Below, one piece after another: positions 7,500-16,849 of a stretch of 64,000 bases of DNA (its first letter is position 1; each line of letters begins with the position of its first letter). A program made the position numbers and the translations under genes. The notes under the pieces were generated by a model. The model made no database searches, was not told where the DNA came from, and worked only from the letters and a program-made list of their open reading frames with translations. Source of the DNA: Hoeflea sp. (lineage in GTDB: Bacteria > Pseudomonadota > Alphaproteobacteria > Rhizobiales > Rhizobiaceae); the NCBI GenBank assembly GCA_019084245.1, contig JAHRFE010000026.1, positions 248,001 to 312,000 of the forward strand, read 5' to 3'.

Positions 7500-9389
7500 A
7501 TGCTTGATTCATTGCGAAGGGGCGCCAAGAGCTGGGTCGCCAAGGTTCTTCTGCTGCTTCTGGTCGCCTCTTTCGGCGTCTGGGGGATTTCGGGCTCGAT
7601 CCTGAACGCGGGCAACACTGCGGTGATCACCGTCGGCGACACGATCGTGACGCCGAACGAGTTTCGCCTGGCCTATGACCGGCAGATGGCGGTTGTCGGA
7701 CGGCAGCTTGGTACGCGGCTGACTGCCGAGCAGGCGCGCGCCTTTGGCATTGAAAACCAGGTCTACGGGCAGCTGATCGCTGGTGCTGCGCTGGATGAAC
7801 AGGCGCGCACCATGAATCTGGGGCTTTCGGATGACAGGCTCGCGGCGCTGATTGCCGAGGACCCGGCATTTCATGATTTCAACGGCCGGTTCGACCGCGG
7901 CAATTTCCAGCGCGTGCTGGCTTCGGTCGGCATGAGCGAGGAAGACTATCTCAAGAGCCGCGGCCAGGTTGCGGTGAGAACCCAGATCGTCGAGGCGATC
8001 GCCGACGGGTTTAAGGCGCCTGATGCGCTGATTGCGGCGCTGGCGCGCTATGAGGCGGCGACCCGCGATGTCTCCTACCTGCTTCTGACCCCGTCGAGCA
8101 TCGATCCGGTGGCAGCGCCCAGCGACAGCGAGCTTGCCGCCTGGTTCGAGGAGAACAAGGCCAATTATGCGGCGCCCGAATACCGCAAGATCACCTATGT
8201 GAAACTGCAGAACGAGGACATCGCCGATCCCGAGGCGATTTCCGACGACGCCGCGCGCGCCGATTACGAGGCCCGCAAGGACCGCTACACAACAGCCGAG
8301 ACCCGCACCGTGGACCAGCTGGTGTTTGCCGACCGGGCGGCCGCGGATGCGGCGGCAGCAGCGCTTGTCGCGGGGACGAGTTTTGACGAACTGGTCACGG
8401 AACAGGGCCGCAGCGCGGCCGATATCAGGATCGGCTCGTTCAGCAAGGCCGCGATGCCCGACCAGACGCTGGCCGACGCCGCCTTTGCGGTGAGCCAAGC
8501 GGGCGGCACGACGCCGGTGGTTGACGGCCAGTTCGGTCCGGTGATCCTGAGGGTCGCCGAGATCACCCCGGAATCCTCACAGAGCTTCGAGGATGTCGAG
8601 GCCGAGATCCGCCAGGAGCTGGCGCTCAACCAGGCCGCTCAGGTGCTGCTCGACGTGCACGACGCCTATGAGGACGCCCGCGCCAGTGGCATGACGCTGA
8701 TCGAGGCTGCGACTCAGCAGAAGCTGTCGCCAGTGACAGTGGAAGCCGTTGACCGCAGCGGCCGGGCGACGGACGGCACGGTGCTGTCAGACCTGCCCGA
8801 ATCGCAGCAATTGCTGCGCGACGCCTTTGAGGCGGAACCGGGTATCGAAGCTCCGCCGCTGAGCATGGACGATGGAGGCTTCCTCTGGTTTGAAGTGGTT
8901 GACGTGACCCCTGCCCGCGACCGCACGCTCGATGAAGTGCGCGATCAGGTTGCCAACGACTGGACCGAGATGAAGACGCTCGAGGCCTTGGGCGCCAAGG
9001 CCACGGAATTGAAGGAACGCCTGGAAAAGGGCGCGGACCTCGCCAGTATCGCCGAAGAGCTGTCGGTTGCGGTCGAGACCAAATTCTCGCTCAGCCGCGG
9101 CAGCGCCGACGGGGTGTTCGGCGAGGCCGCCGTGGCCTCGGCCTTTTCCGGACCTTCGGGCGTGGTGGCTGTCGCCAATGACGCATCGGGCGACAACAAG
9201 ATCCTGCTCCAGGTGACATCGGTGAATGACGCGGCGTCGGTGACGGCGGATGCGGTGGGAGCAGACCAGCGCGCCCAGGTGTCGCAGCAGATCGCCGACG
9301 ACATTCTCGACCAGATGGTGGCGCGGCTGCAGGCCCAATACGGCGTCTCGGTCAACCAGCAACTGGCCGAGCGCGCGCTGGCGTTCTAA
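7500..9389 (+). CDS. ppiD: Membrane-anchored peptidyl-prolyl isomerase, SurA/PpiD-like
   Basis: 629 aa from ATG 7500 with GGAGAT upstream. One N-terminal transmembrane helix (about residues 13-32) anchors a large periplasmic part. A SurA-N type chaperone region comes first (about 35-190), then a parvulin-like segment (about 230-365, with [21 protein letters not shown]...), then a long helical C-terminal region. This is the PpiD layout: folding of secreted and outer-membrane proteins at the inner membrane. It starts a plus-strand run of six genes and is separated from trpD by 25 bases, a standard rhizobial order. Confidence 0.88.
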   Translation: MLDSLRRGAKSWVAKVLLLLLVASFGVWGISGSILNAGNTAVITVGDTIVTPNEFRLAYDRQMAVVGRQLGTRLTAEQARAFGIENQVYGQLIAGAALDEQARTMNLGLSDDRLAALIAEDPAFHDFNGRFDRGNFQRVLASVGMSEEDYLKSRGQVAVRTQIVEAIADGFKAPDALIAALARYEAATRDVSYLLLTPSSIDPVAAPSDSELAAWFEENKANYAAPEYRKITYVKLQNEDIADPEAISDDAARADYEARKDRYTTAETRTVDQLVFADRAAADAAAAALVAGTSFDELVTEQGRSAADIRIGSFSKAAMPDQTLADAAFAVSQAGGTTPVVDGQFGPVILRVAEITPESSQSFEDVEAEIRQELALNQAAQVLLDVHDAYEDARASGMTLIEAATQQKLSPVTVEAVDRSGRATDGTVLSDLPESQQLLRDAFEAEPGIEAPPLSMDDGGFLWFEVVDVTPARDRTLDEVRDQVANDWTEMKTLEALGAKATELKERLEKGADLASIAEELSVAVETKFSLSRGSADGVFGEAAVASAFSGPSGVVAVANDASGDNKILLQVTSVNDAASVTADAVGADQRAQVSQQIADDILDQMVARLQAQYGVSVNQQLAERALAF

Positions 9390-9414
9390 CCACCGGCAAG
9401 GGGGGCCGATCACC

Positions 9415-10449
9415 ATGGCTGATCTCAAGTCATTCATCGCCAAGGCCGCGGGTGGCGAGGCGCTCAACCGGGATGAGGCCCGCCAGGCTTTCAACGTGAT
9501 GATGTCGGGCGATGCGACGCCCTCGCAGATCGGCGGGTTGCTGATGGCGCTGAGGGTGCGCGGCGAGAGCGTCGACGAGATCGTGGGCGCTGTCAGCGTG
9601 ATGCGCGAGAAGATGCTGCCGGTCAAAGCGCCGGCGGATGCCATCGACATTGTCGGCACCGGCGGAGACGCCACGGGAACCTACAACGTCTCCACCGCCG
9701 CCGCCTTCATTGTGGCGGGCGCAGGCGTCAAGGTGGCCAAGCACGGCAACCGGGCCTTGTCGTCCAAATCCGGGGCTGCGGATTCGCTGGCTGCCCTCGA
9801 GGTGTCGCTGGAGCTTGATCCGAAGGGCATATCCGCCTGTATCGAGCAAGCGGGCGTGGGCTTCATGTTCGCGCCTGCGCATCATTCGGCCATGCGCCAT
9901 GTGGGGCCGAGCCGGGTCGAACTCGGCACACGGACGATCTTCAACCTTCTGGGACCGCTGTCCAATCCGGCGGGCGTGAAGCGGCAGTTGCTCGGCGTGT
10001 TTTCGCCGCACTGGCTCATGCCGCTTGCCCATGTGCTGCGCGATCTCGGCTCCGAAACCGTCTGGGTGGTGCATGGCGACGGGCTCGACGAAATGACCAC
10101 GACCGGGGTGACGCGCGTTGTGGCGCTCGAGAACGGCCAGATCCGGGAATTTGAAATTACACCGGAAGAGCTCGGCCTTGCACGGGTGTCGCTGGATCTT
10201 TTGAAGGGCGGCGACGGCGTGGAGAATGCCGCGGCACTCAAGCGTGTGCTTGAAGGCGAGAAGAACGCCTATCGCGACATCGCCATGCTGAACGCGGCGG
10301 GTGCGCTGGTGATTGCCGGCAAAGCAGAAGATTTGCGCGACGGTGTGGCTCTTGCAGCCCAATCGATCGACAGCGGCGCGGCCCTTGCCTCGCTTGAGAC
10401 ACTGGTGCGCGTTTCCCGGGCGCATGCGCCGGCGCCGAAGGCGGGTTGA
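9415..10449 (+). CDS. trpD: Anthranilate phosphoribosyltransferase
   Basis: 344 aa from ATG 9415. It transfers phosphoribose from PRPP to anthranilate, the second step of tryptophan synthesis. The diagnostic PRPP/Mg site [17 protein letters not shown] is near residues 78-94, followed by [17 protein letters not shown] and the acidic motif DGLDEMT. Length is normal for the family. trpC follows after 4 bases and the trp pair is continuous with moaC and moeA, as in other Rhizobiales, where trpE/G and trpFBA lie elsewhere. Confidence 0.97.
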   Translation: MADLKSFIAKAAGGEALNRDEARQAFNVMMSGDATPSQIGGLLMALRVRGESVDEIVGAVSVMREKMLPVKAPADAIDIVGTGGDATGTYNVSTAAAFIVAGAGVKVAKHGNRALSSKSGAADSLAALEVSLELDPKGISACIEQAGVGFMFAPAHHSAMRHVGPSRVELGTRTIFNLLGPLSNPAGVKRQLLGVFSPHWLMPLAHVLRDLGSETVWVVHGDGLDEMTTTGVTRVVALENGQIREFEITPEELGLARVSLDLLKGGDGVENAAALKRVLEGEKNAYRDIAMLNAAGALVIAGKAEDLRDGVALAAQSIDSGAALASLETLVRVSRAHAPAPKAG

Positions 10450-10453
10450 GCAC

Positions 10454-11275
10454 ATGAGCGACATTCTTGCGAAGATCGAAGCCTACAAGCGCGACGAGAT
10501 TGCCGCCGCCAAGGCCGCCATCCCAATGGCCGAGATCGTGGCGCGTGCGCGTGACGCCTCCCCGCCGCGCGGCTTTGTGGCGGCACTTGAGGCCAAGCAC
10601 GAGGCCGGGGGGTACGCGCTGATTGCCGAAATCAAGAAGGCGAGCCCGTCGAAAGGCCTGATCCGCCCCGATTTCGATCCGCCGGCGCTGGCGAAAGCCT
10701 ATGAGGCCGGCGGCGCTGCCTGCCTGTCGGTGCTGACCGATGCGCCGTCGTTCCAGGGTGCGCCGGAGTTTCTGACCTCGGCGCGCGACGCCTGCGCCCT
10801 GCCCGCGCTGCGCAAGGATTTCATGTTCGAGCCCTACCAGGTGCACGAGGCCCGCGCCTGGGGCGCCGACGCGATCCTGATCATCATGGCCTCGCTCGAT
10901 GATGATGACGCGAGACGGCTTGAGGACGAGGCGCACGGGCTCGGCATGGCAGCGCTGATCGAGGTGCATGACGAGGCCGAGATGGAGCGGGCGCTGAAGC
11001 TCGACAGCCGGTTGATCGGCGTCAACAACCGCAATCTGCGCACCTTCGAGGTGTCGCTCAACGTGTCCGAGCGGCTGGCGGGGATGGTGCCCGAGGGGCG
11101 CATTCTGGTGGGCGAAAGCGGGATCAGTTCATTCGAGGACTGCGAGCGGCTGTCGGCAAGCCGCATCAAGACATTTCTGGTGGGCGAGAGCCTAATGCGG
11201 CAAGCGGACGTTGCCGCCGCCACGCGGGCGCTGCTGACTGGAAAACCCACGGACGGGACATCGAATGGCAAATGA
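10454..11275 (+). CDS. trpC: Indole-3-glycerol-phosphate synthase
   Basis: 273 aa from ATG 10454. A TIM-barrel enzyme that closes the indole ring in tryptophan synthesis. Conserved segments: [13 protein letters not shown] (catalytic Lys), [25 protein letters not shown] and VGESGI. It is monofunctional, with no TrpF fusion. Its last 11 bases overlap the start of moaC, so translation is likely coupled. Confidence 0.97.
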   Translation: MSDILAKIEAYKRDEIAAAKAAIPMAEIVARARDASPPRGFVAALEAKHEAGGYALIAEIKKASPSKGLIRPDFDPPALAKAYEAGGAACLSVLTDAPSFQGAPEFLTSARDACALPALRKDFMFEPYQVHEARAWGADAILIIMASLDDDDARRLEDEAHGLGMAALIEVHDEAEMERALKLDSRLIGVNNRNLRTFEVSLNVSERLAGMVPEGRILVGESGISSFEDCERLSASRIKTFLVGESLMRQADVAAATRALLTGKPTDGTSNGK

Positions 11276-11771
11276 GAACGAACCGCGGCTGACGCATCTG
11301 GCCGCCGATGGCTCGGCCGCCATGGTCGATGTCGGCGACAAGGACGACACGGTGCGCATCGCCGAGGCCGAGGGCTTTGTGCGGATGAAGCCCGAGACGC
11401 TTGAGCTGATCCTCCAGGGCAACATGAAGAAGGGCGACGTGATCGGCGCCGCACGGATTGCCGGCATCATGGCGGCCAAGCAGACCGCAAATCTCATTCC
11501 CCTCTGCCATCCGCTGGCGCTGACCAGGGTGAGTGTCGAGATCGAGGCCGACGAGGCCCTGCCGGGCTTGCGGGTCCGCACGCTCGCCAAGCTCACCGGC
11601 AAGACCGGCGTCGAAATGGAGGCGCTGACGGCGGCGTCGGTGACGTGCCTGACGATCTACGACATGGCCAAGGCCGTGGACCGCGGCATGGAGATCGGCG
11701 GCATCCGGGTGCTGGCCAAATCCGGCGGCAAGTCCGGCGACTGGACCATGACTTCCGAAGGAGTGCGCTGA
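11265..11771 (+). CDS. moaC: Cyclic pyranopterin monophosphate synthase
   Basis: 168 aa. MoaC converts the MoaA product to cyclic pyranopterin monophosphate in molybdenum cofactor synthesis. Signature segments [11 protein letters not shown] and [26 protein letters not shown] are intact. Its stop codon shares a base with the moeA start (TGATG), so the two Moco genes are coupled. Confidence 0.97.
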   Translation: MANENEPRLTHLAADGSAAMVDVGDKDDTVRIAEAEGFVRMKPETLELILQGNMKKGDVIGAARIAGIMAAKQTANLIPLCHPLALTRVSVEIEADEALPGLRVRTLAKLTGKTGVEMEALTAASVTCLTIYDMAKAVDRGMEIGGIRVLAKSGGKSGDWTMTSEGVR

Positions 11772-12979
11772 TGGCGCTGATGCCGGTTGATGACGCGCTG
11801 GCGCGCATTCTTGTGGGCGCCGCTCCCCGCGGTGAGCCCGAGATGCTGCCGCTCAACCAGTGTTTCGACCGTGTGCTGGCGCGGGACCTCGCAGCGCTGC
11901 GCACCCATCCACCGTTCGAAGCCTCGGCGATGGACGGATATGCGGTGCGCGCGGCTGACGCGGTGGCCGGCGCAAGGCTCAGGCTTCAGGGCGAATCCGC
12001 CGCTGGCCATGGCTATGAAGGCAAGCTTGAACCCTGCTCGGCCATCCGGATCTTTACCGGCGCCCCGGTTCCCGCGGGCGCTGATGCCGTCCTTATCCAG
12101 GAAATGACCGAGCGGCTCGACGATGGGACGGTTCGGATCAACGAGGAGGCAGTTCCCGGCCGGCACATCCGCAAGGCAGGCGTCGATTTCGAAACAGGCA
12201 AGGTCGGGCTAGAGGCCGGACGCCTGCTTGATGCGGGCGCCATCACCTTTGCCGCGGCGATGAACCACGCCATATTGCCGATCGCGCGCCGGCCGAAAGT
12301 GGCGGTTCTCGCCACTGGCGACGAGTTGCGCCTGCCCGGCGAAAGCCTCGGCCCGGACCAGATCATTGCGTCGAACACATTCGGCGTGGCCGCGCTGGCG
12401 CACGGCGCGGGCGCCGAGGTGATCGATCTCGGCATTGCGGCCGACCGGCTGGAAGCGCTCAATACCGCGCTTGATTCGGCGATTGCCCAGGACGCCGATG
12501 TTCTCGTGACCATCGGCGGCGCCTCGGTGGGCGATCATGATCTGGTCCAGAAGGCGATGCTGGCGCGCGGCATGGCGCTCGATTTCTGGAAGATCGCGAT
12601 GCGCCCCGGCAAGCCGCTGATGTCGGGCCGCCTGGGCGGAATGCACGTGATCGGGCTGCCCGGAAACCCGGCGTCAAGCCTCGTCTGCGCGCATCTGTTC
12701 CTCGAGCCGCTGGTCACACGGCTGGCCGGGCGGCCAGACCCGCAACGGTTCCAAAAGGCAATTCTCGCCAATGAGTTGCCGGAAAATGATCAACGTCAGG
12801 ATTATCTGCGCGGCGACCTTCAGGTTACCGACAAGGGGCTGATCGCCACGCCGATGGCGCGGCAGGATTCGTCCTTGATGAAAGTGTTCTCCGACGCGCG
12901 CTGCCTGATCATCCGACCGCCCTTTGCGCCCGCAGCCAAGGCCGGATCGGTCTGCGATGTGCTGGTTTTGCGCCCCTGA
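11771..12979 (+). CDS. moeA: Molybdopterin molybdenumtransferase
   Basis: 402 aa from ATG 11771. MoeA inserts molybdate into adenylylated molybdopterin. Recognisable parts: the N-terminal SAMDGYAV segment, the MoCF-binding domain with TIGGASVGDHDLVQ, MRPGKPLMSGR and the GLPGNPASS loop. Length is normal. It ends 109 bases before lexA, which has its own SOS-type promoter. Confidence 0.96.
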   Translation: MALMPVDDALARILVGAAPRGEPEMLPLNQCFDRVLARDLAALRTHPPFEASAMDGYAVRAADAVAGARLRLQGESAAGHGYEGKLEPCSAIRIFTGAPVPAGADAVLIQEMTERLDDGTVRINEEAVPGRHIRKAGVDFETGKVGLEAGRLLDAGAITFAAAMNHAILPIARRPKVAVLATGDELRLPGESLGPDQIIASNTFGVAALAHGAGAEVIDLGIAADRLEALNTALDSAIAQDADVLVTIGGASVGDHDLVQKAMLARGMALDFWKIAMRPGKPLMSGRLGGMHVIGLPGNPASSLVCAHLFLEPLVTRLAGRPDPQRFQKAILANELPENDQRQDYLRGDLQVTDKGLIATPMARQDSSLMKVFSDARCLIIRPPFAPAAKAGSVCDVLVLRP

Positions 12980-12980
12980 T

Positions 12981-13050
12981 GTTCTTTCATTGTTTCTTTA
13001 CCCCTTGCGGAACACATATGGAACATGATACCTAGGTTCTGGGTTTGTTT
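12981..13050. promoter_or_regulatory. Three LexA/SOS-type boxes upstream of lexA
   Basis: The alphaproteobacterial SOS box is GTTC-N7-GTTC. One perfect copy lies in reverse at 13010-13024 (GAAC-N7-GAAC). Two near copies, GTTC-N7-GTTT, lie at 12981-12995 and 13036-13050. They fill the 109-base gap between moeA and lexA, where the lexA promoter must be, so LexA autorepression is expected. Confidence 0.85.
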
Positions 13051-13088
13051 CATACGGCTTTCACGCCGGCCGCAGGGGTGCTGCAACT

Positions 13089-13805
13089 ATGCTGACGCGC
13101 AAACAACACGAGCTTCTCCTCTTCATCAACGAGCGGATGAAGGAAAGCGGCATTCCGCCTTCCTTCGACGAGATGAAGGATGCGCTTGATCTGGCGTCCA
13201 AATCCGGCATTCACCGGCTGATCACGGCGCTCGAGGAACGCGGCTTCATTCGAAGGCTCCCGAACCGTGCCCGCGCGCTTGAAGTGATCCGACTGCCCGA
13301 CAGCTATCAGGCCAATCTGCAGCCGCGGCGCGGGTTCTCGCCCAGCGTCATCGAGGGCAGCCTTGGCAAGACTCCGGAGCCGGTGCGCCGCGCCGAGCCC
13401 GCCAATGACGAGCCCTCCGAGGTCACCCAGGTGCCGATGATGGGCCGCATCGCCGCCGGCGTACCGATCTCGGCGATCCAGAACAACACCCACAGCATCA
13501 CCGTTCCATCGGAAATGATCGGCCCGGGCGAGCATTATGCGCTCGAGGTCAAGGGCGATTCGATGATCGAGGCCGGGATCTTCGACGGCGACACGGTGGT
13601 GATCCGCAATGTCTCGAGCGCAAGCCCGGGCGACATCATCGTGGCGCTGGTGGACGATGAAGAGGCAACGCTGAAGCGGTTCCGCCGCAAGGGCGCCTCG
13701 ATTGCGCTTGAAGCGGCCAACCCTGCCTATGAGACCCGCATTTTCGGGCCGGACCGGGTGAAGGTTCAGGGCAAGCTGGTCGGACTGATCCGCCGCTATC
13801 ATTGA
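13089..13805 (+). CDS. lexA: LexA SOS repressor
   Basis: 238 aa. Winged-helix DNA-binding domain at residues 1-65 ([13 protein letters not shown]...). The self-cleavage Ala-Gly bond lies in RIAAGVPIS, the catalytic serine in GDSMIEAG and the catalytic lysine in EATLKRF. It represses DNA-damage genes until RecA filaments trigger its cleavage. SOS boxes in its own promoter indicate autoregulation. A linker of about 50 residues (roughly 80-120) is longer than in E. coli, as is usual in Rhizobiales. Confidence 0.97.
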   Translation: MLTRKQHELLLFINERMKESGIPPSFDEMKDALDLASKSGIHRLITALEERGFIRRLPNRARALEVIRLPDSYQANLQPRRGFSPSVIEGSLGKTPEPVRRAEPANDEPSEVTQVPMMGRIAAGVPISAIQNNTHSITVPSEMIGPGEHYALEVKGDSMIEAGIFDGDTVVIRNVSSASPGDIIVALVDDEEATLKRFRRKGASIALEAANPAYETRIFGPDRVKVQGKLVGLIRRYH

Positions 13806-13819
13806 GGGGGTGGGCCTGT

Positions 13820-13871
13820 CCTGTTGATCCCTGCTGGGACCACCTGGCCCTGTTGATCCCCGCCGGGACCA
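13820..13871. repeat. Two-copy tandem repeat, 23-bp unit, after lexA
   Basis: Copies at 13820-13842 and 13849-13871 (period 29) read CCTGTTGATCCCTGCTGGGA plus CCA and the same with two T-to-C changes. Each carries a short dyad (TCCC-N4-GGGA). The pair fills the convergent gap between lexA and comEC. Origin unknown; it may be a remnant of a dispersed repeat. Confidence 0.6.
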
Positions 13872-13893
13872 TGGGCGGGCGCCTCGTGCAACC

Positions 13894-16431
13894 TCAGTTC
13901 GGCAGATCATAGCTTCGGCTGCGCCAGTCATAGTAGCGCTGGATGGTCCAGGGACGGATGACGCCTTCAAGTGACGCATCGATAGTGAAGCCGGGCCTCG
14001 TGGTGCGGGGATGATCCGGGCTCGCCGTTGAGCGCACCGGAACCGACCTCATGCGGATAGCCAGCGAGCCGGTTACGCGAAGGGTGCGGGAGGTGACAAG
14101 CGTGGCGCCCGAGTGGCAGGCGCGCATGCGGACGGGAATGGCGAGTATGACCAGATCCGCCCTGTCGCAAGCCGCGCCAATCAGGGCGGCCTCCCGGATG
14201 GCGATGATTTTGGCCCGATGATGAATGGCGGCGCAGATGCCGCGGCTTGCGCAATGGAACCGGGACCGTTCGCCCGCGGCCGAGGCCAGCAACCGGTCGA
14301 GGATTTTCGGATCGATAGCCGCGTCGGAGCCTTCGACTTCGGACGTTTGGGCTTCAGAGCCTCGAGCGTCGGATCTCGCGGTTCCGGAGCTTTCGGTTCC
14401 TGATCCGGCGGTTCGGGTTTCGGCGGATTTGAGCGAGACCGGCGCGATATGCGGCTTGTCCCTGAGCGCAGTCTGCCATTGCCGGAACAGAAACTCGCTT
14501 GGTCTTGCCGCATTGCTGGCAAGCCCCTCCGGACCTGCGAGCGCCACCAGAGCGCCGTCCTCGCTGATCAGGATGTCGGGGCCATGATCCCTGAAAGGCG
14601 GCAAGGCAAGCACCGCACCCAACAAGATCAGCGCGAATCCGCCGAGCCGCAGCCAGCTTCTCAGGAACACCAGAAGGATCAAGCCGCCAGACGCGGCCAG
14701 GGTCGCCTGCAGCGGGATCTGTCCGACGACGATGTCGCCGCCGAGGCTTTCCACGTATTGCGCCGTCCAGATCACACCTTCAAGCCCCTTGCCCATCAGC
14801 CTGAGCGGCCATTCGTCAAGACCGAAGGGCATCAGGAGCAGCGCCAGCACGCCTGCGGGCATCACCACGAAGGTGACGAGCGGCATGGCCAGCACATTGG
14901 CCAGAACTCCGTTACCGGCCAGGCGGTGGAAATGGTGGGCAGAGAACAGGCCGGTCGCAAGCCCGGCCACCAGAGCGGTGATCGCCAGGCCAAGAATCGC
15001 CTTGACGAACAGGATGATCACCCGGCCCGGCATTGAACCCGCCAGCAGACCGGGCTCGCCCTGTCTGGCGCGTTTGCGCGCAGCCAACACGGCATAGGCC
15101 GAGATCAGCGCCGCAGTGGCGGCAAAGGACATCTGGAACCCGGGACCCACCACCGCGGACGGCGTGAGCAGAATGATCGCCATCGCGGCCAGCGCGACAT
15201 TGCGCATGGTCAGCGCCGGACGGTCGGCCAGCACGGCGACCAGCATGATGACGAGCATCACCCAGGCGCGCTGGGTGGCGACGCTGGCGCCGGAAATCAT
15301 CAGATAGGCGGTGGCCGCCAGCAAGGCGCCAACGGCGGCGATTTTCTTGACCGGCCAGGCTTCAACCACTGCCGGCGCCGCCGCCAGGGCCGTGCGGATG
15401 AGCATGTAGAGCGTCCCAGCGGCAAGCGCCATGTGAAGCCCGGAAATCGCCAGGATATGGGCCAGTCCGGTGGCGCGAAGCGAATCAACGGCCGCCTCGG
15501 AGATGCCGCGCCGGTCGGAGACGGCGAGCGTTGCGGCAATGCCGCCGGGATCGCCCGGTAGAACCGAGCGGATCCGTGCCGAGATCTGTTCCCTGACCGT
15601 GCGCAAGCCATGCCTGAACGCTTGCAACCGGCTCGGCGGAGGTTGTGCGAGCGGGTCGGCGGCCTGCGGCGCCCGGTAGAAGAAGCCATGCGCGCCGATG
15701 CCGTCGATGAACGCCCGGAAGGCAAAATCATAGCCGCCCGGCATCACCGGTCCTGATGGCGAGGACAGCCGCGCCCGGCCCGATATTGCGGCCCCGACCG
15801 GCAGCGGCGGATGCGGCGCGCGCGCGACCAGACGGACGCGTTCGGGCGGTCGCCCGAGTTCCGGATCGGCGGTCGAGATCACCCGGATCAGATAACGCAC
15901 CCTGCCCCCGGCATCGAATTCGCGCGCCTCGACACTTCCGGTGATCCCGGTTGTCACATCCTGGTCGAGCAGCACCGTGCCGGACCGCTGCTCTATACTG
16001 CCCGCAATAGCGCCCGCGAACAGGGCCGCGGCAAAGCCTCCGGCGCGGGCGAGGCCGATATGGCGTGCGCCTGCAAACAGCGCCAGGATCAGCGCGACGG
16101 CAAAACCGCAAAGCGGGCCCAAAAGCCCTGGATCCCGCTGCGCCCCATAGAACAGTCCGGCGCCCGCACCCATCGCCACCGGCAGAAACAGGAACGCGAG
16201 CCCCCGGTCGGCTTCGGTTTCAGCAGCGGCTGTGAGCGCTGTCCAAAGACGGGCTGGAGCGGAACCTGCACGGTCCGACCGCAGCATCACCGGGGTCGTG
16301 GCGGTCAGCCTCTGCTGGGGACGAAGCGTCAGATCCGACGGGCCTGCGCCGGGGCGCATCCGCGCGAGGCTCAGGGGCGCTTGAGCCTCGACCGTCTCAT
16401 GCTCCTGCCTGCTGCGGTTCGCCTGCATCAT
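13894..16431 (-). CDS. comEC: ComEC/Rec2-family DNA-uptake channel-like membrane protein
   Basis: 845 aa from ATG 16431, chosen because GAGG lies 6-9 bases upstream; a TTG at 16488 would extend it by 19 residues. A DUF4131-type N-terminal domain with membrane helices comes first, then the polytopic Competence domain containing GLAHILAISGLHMALAAG. In the C-terminal part the metallo-beta-lactamase HxHxDH motif is not seen, and a stretch near residues 670-715 is a Ser/Thr/Glu/Gly-rich linker (TAGSGTESSGTARSD). The family transports single-stranded DNA across the inner membrane in competent bacteria. Rhizobial copies are often kept without proven competence. Confidence 0.88.
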   Translation of the reverse strand: MMQANRSRQEHETVEAQAPLSLARMRPGAGPSDLTLRPQQRLTATTPVMLRSDRAGSAPARLWTALTAAAETEADRGLAFLFLPVAMGAGAGLFYGAQRDPGLLGPLCGFAVALILALFAGARHIGLARAGGFAAALFAGAIAGSIEQRSGTVLLDQDVTTGITGSVEAREFDAGGRVRYLIRVISTADPELGRPPERVRLVARAPHPPLPVGAAISGRARLSSPSGPVMPGGYDFAFRAFIDGIGAHGFFYRAPQAADPLAQPPPSRLQAFRHGLRTVREQISARIRSVLPGDPGGIAATLAVSDRRGISEAAVDSLRATGLAHILAISGLHMALAAGTLYMLIRTALAAAPAVVEAWPVKKIAAVGALLAATAYLMISGASVATQRAWVMLVIMLVAVLADRPALTMRNVALAAMAIILLTPSAVVGPGFQMSFAATAALISAYAVLAARKRARQGEPGLLAGSMPGRVIILFVKAILGLAITALVAGLATGLFSAHHFHRLAGNGVLANVLAMPLVTFVVMPAGVLALLLMPFGLDEWPLRLMGKGLEGVIWTAQYVESLGGDIVVGQIPLQATLAASGGLILLVFLRSWLRLGGFALILLGAVLALPPFRDHGPDILISEDGALVALAGPEGLASNAARPSEFLFRQWQTALRDKPHIAPVSLKSAETRTAGSGTESSGTARSDARGSEAQTSEVEGSDAAIDPKILDRLLASAAGERSRFHCASRGICAAIHHRAKIIAIREAALIGAACDRADLVILAIPVRMRACHSGATLVTSRTLRVTGSLAIRMRSVPVRSTASPDHPRTTRPGFTIDASLEGVIRPWTIQRYYDWRSRSYDLPN

Positions 16432-16511
16432 GCACGCCTCGCTTGAAGCGTCGCAGATTACACCCGGACTTCCACTCAGTGCCACCAAAAATTGCGGGCC
16501 GATGGAACGCT

Positions 16512-16562
16512 AATGCATGTCGCGCTCAAATGTATTCATTTGAGCGATAACGTACATGCATT
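16512..16562. repeat. Nested inverted repeat in the comEC-gltA intergenic region
   Basis: Outer arms AATGCATGT (16512-16520) and ACATGCATT (16554-16562) enclose inner arms CGCTCAAATG (16523-16532) and CATTTGAGCG (16537-16546) around a TATT loop. Both arm pairs are perfect. There is no T-run, so it is not a plain terminator. It could be an operator or a structured leader of gltA or comEC. Confidence 0.75.
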
Positions 16563-16575
16563 AAATTAAAAGCTT

Positions 16576-16615
16576 ACAGCGACCTTTGCGCATCCAATTG
16601 GATGCGCGGCGCTGT
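16576..16615. repeat. Perfect 20-bp palindrome inside a longer dyad, upstream of gltA
   Basis: GCGCATCCAATTGGATGCGC (16588-16607) is perfectly self-complementary. It is flanked by ACAGCG (16576-16581) and CGCTGT (16610-16615), making a 40-base dyad. It lies 235-275 bases before the gltA start. The shape suits a dimeric repressor site; the regulator is unknown. The 418-base gap 16432-16849 has no convincing gene. Confidence 0.75.
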
Positions 16616-16849
16616 AGGCATATGCAACCTGCACCCCGTCGCATCAGACGCTGGCGCTTCAGCCCGAATCGGACGGTGTAGGGCGATAGCGGCGCGCGCT
16701 CAGGCGGCGCCTGCATGTCCCTGCCGCGCCGCACAATTAGCCTTCCGCATAGCTTGGCAGGGTGAGGTAAATCATATAGCTAACCCATGACGGTCATCCA
16801 AGGCGTCGGCTTTCAGGCCGGAAGCCTGCTTTTGTGGAAGGACATGCCA

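Noticed and set aside
16602-16790. 62-residue frame upstream of gltA
   Set aside because: No ribosome site, Arg/Ala-rich, overlaps the palindrome region; looks accidental.
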